Shown: positions 59,207 to 64,000 of the stretch, piece after piece | Layout of the letters: each line of letters begins with the position of its first letter | How positions within the stretch are numbered: the first letter of the stretch is position 1 | Source: Treponema sp. UBA3862 | GTDB lineage: Bacteria; Spirochaetota; Spirochaetia; Treponematales; Treponemataceae | Reading direction: 5' to 3' | Length of the DNA stretch: 64,000 nt | Assembly: GCA_002392405.1 (NCBI GenBank) | Contig: DGGY01000019.1 | Span: forward strand, 4,829-68,828 | The notes under the pieces: generated by a model | What the model was told of the DNA's origin: nothing | Database searches by the model: none | Seen by the model: the letters and a program-made list of their open reading frames with translations, nothing else | Made by a program: the position numbers and the translations under genes

Positions 59207-60292
59207 ATGAACCTCAGGTATTACACACTCTTAAAACACAAGGAACATATTCTTTATGCAGTCTGCCTTCTCTCCCACGCCATCTGCATTTTCTTAAATC
59301 TTCATTACGGATTTACGTTTATTGCAAAATACAACATGGGTGTCGTTCTGTTTTACGGTGTTTTCATTCTTTTGTGTTCGAACAGGCACAAACAGTTTTT
59401 CATAAACCTGGCCTACACTGAGATTCTGTTTTATTCACTTTTTGTAACTTTCATAACCGGCTGTGACTTTGGAACAACTCTTTACAACATCTGTGTAATC
59501 CCGTCGCTTTTCTTTTTTATTTATTCAGCAAAAACAAGGCTCCTCTATCATGTAATCCTCTCAAGTTTTGCAGCGGCGGTAACTATTTTTATGATCTGGT
59601 TTGAGTATGCAAGACCTCATGCCCTGACAGACTTTTTTATTCCTGTAATAAGCGCAAAGCCGGATCTTTACAGGTACCATCTGATTCTGACAACAGTAAT
59701 TTCTGTACTCATACTTTTATATCTGGCAGTAACAACCCAGATTAATCTTCAGCGCGCTGCCCTTAAAACAAAACGCCATGAAAAAGAACTCGAATACATT
59801 GTTAATCACGATCCGCTGACAGGACTCATGAACCGCCGTAAATTTTATCAGCATGTAAAAAAATGTCAGGAGAAAAAACTCAGCGGAACAGGTGATTATG
59901 CCATCACTATTTTTGACATTGACAGTTTTAAATCTGTGAACGACATATACGGCCATGAATACGGAGACGCAGTCCTTAAAAACATTTCTTCTGAAGTTTC
60001 AGCCCTGCTCCCAAAATCTTCCTGGCTTGCACGCTGGGGCGGTGAAGAGTTCATCATCCTTTTTGAAAATTACGGGCAGGAAGTGCTTGATGTACTCGAA
60101 AAAATCCGCAGCGCAATTGAAAATACAGTTACAGTCTGCAAGGATAAACAGATAAAAATTACACTTACCTTCGGAGTAAGTTCATCCCGTGAAAATGACA
60201 ACGCAGACAAAATAATAATAGACGCAGACAACCAGCTGATGTACGGCAAGAAAAACGGCAAAAACAGAGTCGTTGTCTCAAAAGGATACTAA
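59207..60292 (+). CDS. Membrane diguanylate cyclase (GGDEF) 1
   Basis: 361 residues. Six membrane helices occupy about 10-190, then a GGDEF domain from NHDPLTGLMNRRKFY with active motif RWGGEEF. The residues before it (LPKSSWLA) do not form the RxxD inhibition site. It probably makes cyclic-di-GMP in response to a membrane-sensed signal. AGAAAG lies near the ATG. Four bases separate it from the paralog that follows, and the two share the HDPLTGLMNRR / HDYLTGLMNRR layout. Confidence 0.87.
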   Translation: MNLRYYTLLKHKEHILYAVCLLSHAICIFLNLHYGFTFIAKYNMGVVLFYGVFILLCSNRHKQFFINLAYTEILFYSLFVTFITGCDFGTTLYNICVIPSLFFFIYSAKTRLLYHVILSSFAAAVTIFMIWFEYARPHALTDFFIPVISAKPDLYRYHLILTTVISVLILLYLAVTTQINLQRAALKTKRHEKELEYIVNHDPLTGLMNRRKFYQHVKKCQEKKLSGTGDYAITIFDIDSFKSVNDIYGHEYGDAVLKNISSEVSALLPKSSWLARWGGEEFIILFENYGQEVLDVLEKIRSAIENTVTVCKDKQIKITLTFGVSSSRENDNADKIIIDADNQLMYGKKNGKNRVVVSKGY

Positions 60293-60296
60293 AAAA

Positions 60297-61391
60297 ATGC
60301 ATGATTCTGTAAAGCACGCCCTTCATTCATTCAGTACAGACAGATACCTTACAGTCCTGACAGGCTCTGTAATTCTCCACACCCTCTGGCTGCCTGTCTT
60401 TATATATCTTTCAGGAAAAGATTTTCTGGGCTCTATCATTGCTGACAGCGTAACGATTCTGATTGAACTTACCCTCATCCTCTACCACTCAAAAATCAAA
60501 AAAATTGTTTCAATAACAATCTTTCTTCTGTGTGTATCTTTCTTCTGTCTGACCCAGGCGCTTACGACAAGACTGGTCTGCGGCATGGAATATGTACTGA
60601 TTGCCTGCATTCCCGGGCTATTTCTCCTTTCAAAAGATGAAAAGACCTCAAGAACTTACGTCATCACCATGAATTTCATACTGATTCTTTCAGTAGCATT
60701 CATTACATACTTAAAGCTGGCAGCTCTTCCTCCTGAAGATATTTTTGATGAAAAAAGACAGTGGTTTTATGTTTCAAGCCAGGTTTTCTATACAGTTACA
60801 ATCATGGCCCTGCTTGTCTACGGCTGTCTTGCAACAGACATTACAATGAGAAGATTAAAAAACAAGCGTGTGTTCCTTCAGAAAAAAATGGATTATCTTG
60901 CAAAACACGATTATCTGACAGGCCTGATGAACCGCCGCCGCACGATGGAAATTTTTGATGACGTTAAATACGAAAAACTCTCCTCAGGAACAGATTACGC
61001 AATCGCTATTTTTGATATAGATGATTTTAAAAAGATAAATGACAGCTGGGGACACGATGCAGGTGACTTCATTCTGAAAACATATTCAAAAACTGTCTGG
61101 GATTATTTTAAAGAACCTGTAAGGATCGGAAGATGGGGCGGTGAAGAGTTTTTAATCGTCTTCCCGGAAATAGACGAGAACACTATCTACGAACTTGAAA
61201 ACGCCAGAAAATCTTTCTCAGAAAAGCCGGTAATCTACGAAGGAAACGAAATCAGCGTTACGGCAACTTTCGGGCTGAGCTCTTCCCGTAACTTTACAGA
61301 ACCTGTTGATGTTTTAAATGATGCTGACGAAAATCTGTATATCGGCAAGCAGAACGGAAAAAACAGGCTGGTTGTATCTGAAAAGTTTTAG
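60297..61391 (+). CDS. Membrane diguanylate cyclase (GGDEF) 2
   Basis: 364 residues from the ATG at 60297, which has AAGGAT upstream inside the end of the first gene; a longer TTG start is less likely. Six membrane helices in the first 195 residues, then GGDEF with KHDYLTGLMNRRRT and RWGGEEFLIV. No RxxD inhibition site before it. A tandem duplicate of the previous gene with the same domain order but clearly diverged sensor helices, so the two likely differ in input. Confidence 0.87.
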   Translation: MHDSVKHALHSFSTDRYLTVLTGSVILHTLWLPVFIYLSGKDFLGSIIADSVTILIELTLILYHSKIKKIVSITIFLLCVSFFCLTQALTTRLVCGMEYVLIACIPGLFLLSKDEKTSRTYVITMNFILILSVAFITYLKLAALPPEDIFDEKRQWFYVSSQVFYTVTIMALLVYGCLATDITMRRLKNKRVFLQKKMDYLAKHDYLTGLMNRRRTMEIFDDVKYEKLSSGTDYAIAIFDIDDFKKINDSWGHDAGDFILKTYSKTVWDYFKEPVRIGRWGGEEFLIVFPEIDENTIYELENARKSFSEKPVIYEGNEISVTATFGLSSSRNFTEPVDVLNDADENLYIGKQNGKNRLVVSEKF

Positions 61392-61475
61392 TTCAGACAG
61401 ATTTTAAGGATACAGCCCTTTTCCGGCAGTTTTCCTGTTCCAAATCAGTACAAAAAATGATATAGTAGGCTCATT

Positions 61476-61850
61476 ATGAAAAAATCACTTTTTATTGTTT
61501 TACTTTTTGCATTCACTTCTGCCTTTTTTTCCTGCAGTTCAACTCCAAAAGAAATCCCGGAAATGACTTCTCAGGAACTTATCCAGAACGGACAGACAAA
61601 TTACGAAGCAGGAAATTACAAGGCTGCATTAGTATGGTATGAAACTGCAATTGAAAGGTTCAGTGACTGGCCTAATGTTTACATTGAAGCCCGCTATGAA
61701 ATAGGCCATGTATACATGAAACAGAAAAAATACACTAAAGCGCAGGCCGTTTTTAACGAAATTATCGAAATCTATAAAAATTCAACACCTGGCTCTCTTC
61801 CGGCTGCCTACAAAAAGCTCGCTGAAATCGAACTGGCAAAAATCAAATAA
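61476..61850 (+). CDS. Small TPR-like lipoprotein
   Basis: 124 residues. Lipobox FSC in FTSAFFSCSS, then about 100 residues of TPR-like helical repeats (QTNYEAGNYKAALVWYETAI, KQKKYTKAQAVFNEII). Probably an envelope-anchored adaptor for protein contacts. TATAGT lies nine bases before the ATG and no Shine-Dalgarno is visible. Convergent with the VWA gene, 32 bases apart. Confidence 0.8.
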   Translation: MKKSLFIVLLFAFTSAFFSCSSTPKEIPEMTSQELIQNGQTNYEAGNYKAALVWYETAIERFSDWPNVYIEARYEIGHVYMKQKKYTKAQAVFNEIIEIYKNSTPGSLPAAYKKLAEIELAKIK

Positions 61851-61882
61851 AACTTCAGCCCGAAGACGGCTTAACTGCCGTT

Positions 61883-63157
61883 CTATCTGCCGCGGTCAGT
61901 CTTGTTGTCAGGTACAATAATTGCATCAATTATTACATTGCGCGCCACTGCTGTATCTGCAACAAGTTTTTTTGTATAGCGCCCGGTTCCCCGCGGAGAC
62001 GGATGAGGTTCAGCATCCCCTATAAGAATTATTTTTCTGTACGCATCATTGCGCCAGTTATAGAAAGTAAGTCCCGCGTACAGAGCTTCATAAACTGCTT
62101 CAGGAACATCCCCGCCTTCATTGCCGTGAATTACAAAGGCATTAAGATTTTTATTAAAAACTTCAACCTTATCAGTAAACTCAAATTTTTTGACAGGAAG
62201 TCCCATCAGACGGAAAGTGTCGTTGTAATCCCTGTAAAGTAAAAGTCCAAGCCTTACATTTCCAAAACCTTTAAGTGCTTCAATCAGCCGCGGAATCCAT
62301 TCATCACGGAGTTTCTGAACGTCATCTTTCATACTGCCGGTTGCATCCACAGCAAAAATTACATCAGCCTTTTCTTTTGGATTTATTCTCTCAAGACTGG
62401 CCATAATGTCATCAACAATTGTATCAGGTCCTTTAGAATAAACCATTTCACCACCGTTAAAATTAGCAATATCACTGAAAACGGCAGCCGCAACAGGGTT
62501 ATAGTCATCAGTCAGGACAATAGGCTCTTCAAAAACTTCAGCCTCAGCCTTTTTTTCAGTTTTCTTTTCAACGTTTTTTACAGTTTTTACTTTTTCAGCC
62601 GGCTTTGACTGAGCCTTTCCAAGATCAAACATAAAAGGATTATCAGAATAGTTTCCGCTGTAATCTCCGTATTTTTTTTCAAAACTGCGTATATTTATAA
62701 AAGTTCCTTTTCCGATTTTTACTGTTCCGTGTCTGCTCCACTCATAACCGAAATATATTTCTGACGGAATATAAATATGAAAGGCAAGCCCGAATTCCCT
62801 GTCAACTTCAGGCGTTGAATCAATAAGGGAATATTTAGAAAGCTGCGATTCAAGGAGTTTTCCGTTAAGGAAACGTTTTTCATCTCCATTTACAGAATTG
62901 TACTCACCGGCCCTGTAAGCATAATTGTCTTTGCTGCCTTCAGGATCCTTTGTCGTTTCGGTAAGCATTACAGATTCAATGCCGCTCTTCTTGCGGATAT
63001 AAAGGTGATAGCCTCTGACAGTCGAAAAATCACTTCCTTCTTCATAAACAAGACGAAGATCATTTCCGCCAATAAAAAGAGAATCAGACAGGCTTTGTGA
63101 AAAAATGGCCTGAACAGCGCAAATCATTACAGCAAAAGAAATTAAATACTTTTTCAT
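61883..63157 (-). CDS. Secreted VWA-domain protein
   Basis: 424 residues. Signal peptide (1-20), a beta-rich region to about 190, a charged linker (KPAEKVKTVKNVEKKTEKKAEAE), then a von Willebrand A domain with MIDAS motif DATGSMKDD near 270 and GNEGGDVPEA near 340. Probably an envelope or periplasmic protein that binds a partner through a metal. A FliA-like -10 (GCCGATAA) ends six bases before the ATG. Function unknown. Confidence 0.8.
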   Translation of the reverse strand: MKKYLISFAVMICAVQAIFSQSLSDSLFIGGNDLRLVYEEGSDFSTVRGYHLYIRKKSGIESVMLTETTKDPEGSKDNYAYRAGEYNSVNGDEKRFLNGKLLESQLSKYSLIDSTPEVDREFGLAFHIYIPSEIYFGYEWSRHGTVKIGKGTFINIRSFEKKYGDYSGNYSDNPFMFDLGKAQSKPAEKVKTVKNVEKKTEKKAEAEVFEEPIVLTDDYNPVAAAVFSDIANFNGGEMVYSKGPDTIVDDIMASLERINPKEKADVIFAVDATGSMKDDVQKLRDEWIPRLIEALKGFGNVRLGLLLYRDYNDTFRLMGLPVKKFEFTDKVEVFNKNLNAFVIHGNEGGDVPEAVYEALYAGLTFYNWRNDAYRKIILIGDAEPHPSPRGTGRYTKKLVADTAVARNVIIDAIIVPDNKTDRGR

Positions 63158-63163
63158 ACTTTC

Positions 63164-63191
63164 TTATCGGCATTAAGACGTGTTGAATTTA
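63164..63191 (-). promoter_or_regulatory. Possible FliA-type promoter of the VWA gene
   Basis: Minus-strand TAAA (63188-63191), 16 bases, GCCGATAA (63164-63171), six bases to the ATG. FliA consensus spacing between TAAA and GCCGATAA is 15. Confidence 0.4.
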
Positions 63192-63210
63192 GAACAAACT
63201 ATGATATACT
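63183..63210 (+). promoter_or_regulatory. Promoter of the right-edge gene
   Basis: -35 TTGAAT (63183-63188), 16 bases, -10 TATACT (63205-63210), 18 bases before the ATG at 63229. Overlaps the divergent VWA promoter. Confidence 0.6.
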
Positions 63211-63228
63211 TAAAAATCAAGTAAAACT

Positions 63229-64000
63229 ATGAGCAGCGATTCAAATAATAATGATTTTACATCAGTAGATTTAAGCGAATTTATAGATCCTGAAGCAGAA
63301 GAACAGGACACTTCAGAAGACGGAATCGTTATCCTCACTCCGAACCAGAAAGTCCTCTGCGATGAATTAAGTTCACGAATTGCACTTTATTCGCCCCAGC
63401 ACCAGGACATCTACAACAAGCGTATGGCTGACTTAAAACGGCTTGCCGCTTCAATTGCAGAATTTCCTTCACTGCTTACCCGTGCCACCCTTACTTCAGA
63501 AACAAGAACTCCACAGGATATTGTTGAACTTTTAATCAATCCTGCTTCAGATTACGGACGGACTTTTATTCAGCTTCCGAGTAAAGCAACTTTAGGTAAA
63601 GGCTTTTTAACAGCAAAACTCCATACTTTTTCTTCCCTGGCAAAACTGGCACAGCAGGTTAACCGCAATATGGACCTTAAAACAGCAGCAGAAATTGCCC
63701 TGGAACCTGAAGCGTGGACAGAGGAACCTGACGAAAACTCCCTGTCAAAAATTTCAAGTAAACTGATTCAGGCATTTAAAGACGAAACAGTTTCAATGAT
63801 GTTCCTTCTCCTGGTAGAAGACGTATACTTAAATCTTGTAAAAGACGAAACACTTGCAATAGATTTCCGCCGTCAGCTCGGCACTTCCCTCCTCTTACTC
63901 TGGGAACACCGTGCAGACCAGAATATTGCAGACATTGCCCCTGTCCTGACTTCAGTATGGAAAGCACGCCGTACGCTTGCTCCTGCCTTTGGAACAATGA
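63229..64000 (+). CDS. Unrecognised protein, cut by the right edge
   Basis: An open frame of 257 codons from the ATG at 63229 to the window edge with no stop. The first 45 residues are acidic (SSDSNNNDFTSVDLSEF, EEQDTSEDG), then a helical domain begins (LTPNQKVLCDELSSRIALY). No signal peptide or membrane helix. Codon use matches its neighbours. I recognise no family. No strong Shine-Dalgarno; a CAAG lies near it. Confidence 0.75.
   Translation, partial: MSSDSNNNDFTSVDLSEFIDPEAEEQDTSEDGIVILTPNQKVLCDELSSRIALYSPQHQDIYNKRMADLKRLAASIAEFPSLLTRATLTSETRTPQDIVELLINPASDYGRTFIQLPSKATLGKGFLTAKLHTFSSLAKLAQQVNRNMDLKTAAEIALEPEAWTEEPDENSLSKISSKLIQAFKDETVSMMFLLLVEDVYLNLVKDETLAIDFRRQLGTSLLLLWEHRADQNIADIAPVLTSVWKARRTLAPAFGTM

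Overview
The window reads as a chromosomal segment of an AT-rich spirochaete, most likely a gut or rumen Treponema. This is an inference from gene content: a DUF4954 beta-helix protein, SpoIIE-type phosphatases with large membrane domains, many lipoproteins with relaxed lipoboxes, several cyclic-di-GMP proteins, and a parC/parE pair whose ParE has an extra N-terminus. Nearly all of it is ordinary single-copy chromosome. I see no rRNA, CRISPR array, transposase or phage gene, and only one tRNA (Asn).

Layout. 1-5.4 kb: partial hypothetical gene, DUF1846 gene, and an argJ-argB-argD operon behind a sigma70 promoter with two tandem ArgR-type boxes. 5.5-10.2 kb: HD protein, SH3-like lipoprotein, gltX, PilZ protein. 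10.3-15 kb: leuA and two M16 peptidases in one operon, preceded by a leucine leader peptide and an attenuator. 15-20.2 kb: DUF4954 protein and a single-chain M16-like protein that has lost its catalytic motif. 20.2-25.7 kb: folate enzyme, DUF456 protein, tRNA-Asn, ion transporter, biotin ECF transporter (bioY-ATPase-EcfT) under a BirA-type operator, Zn peptidase. 25.7-32.2 kb: a 40-residue basic protein gene, HD-GYP protein, MATE pump, esterase, ABC permease/ATPase. 32.3-39.7 kb: diguanylate cyclase, response regulator and histidine kinase in one operon, a secreted hydrolase, two solute-binding lipoproteins. 39.9-46.7 kb: YigZ, membrane protein, parC, parE, HD protein. 46.9-57.1 kb: leuS, divergent adenine deaminase, and a partner-switching operon (two SpoIIE phosphatases, STAS, VanY), then Hsp33. 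57.1-64 kb: a 159-bp palindromic element and a stack of hairpins, glyA, two tandem diguanylate cyclases, TPR lipoprotein, VWA protein, and an unrecognised gene running off the right edge.

The most interesting signals are regulatory. A 17-codon leader peptide with five consecutive Leu codons sits before mutually exclusive antiterminator and terminator hairpins upstream of leuA. About ten genes have a good -10 hexamer only 6-8 bases before the start codon and no Shine-Dalgarno, which implies leaderless mRNAs. There are textbook ArgR-like and BirA-like operators and three FliA-like GCCGATA -10 elements. Two GC-rich multi-hairpin islands and one long palindrome are not explained by genes. Functional assignments come from motifs read by eye; no database search was possible.
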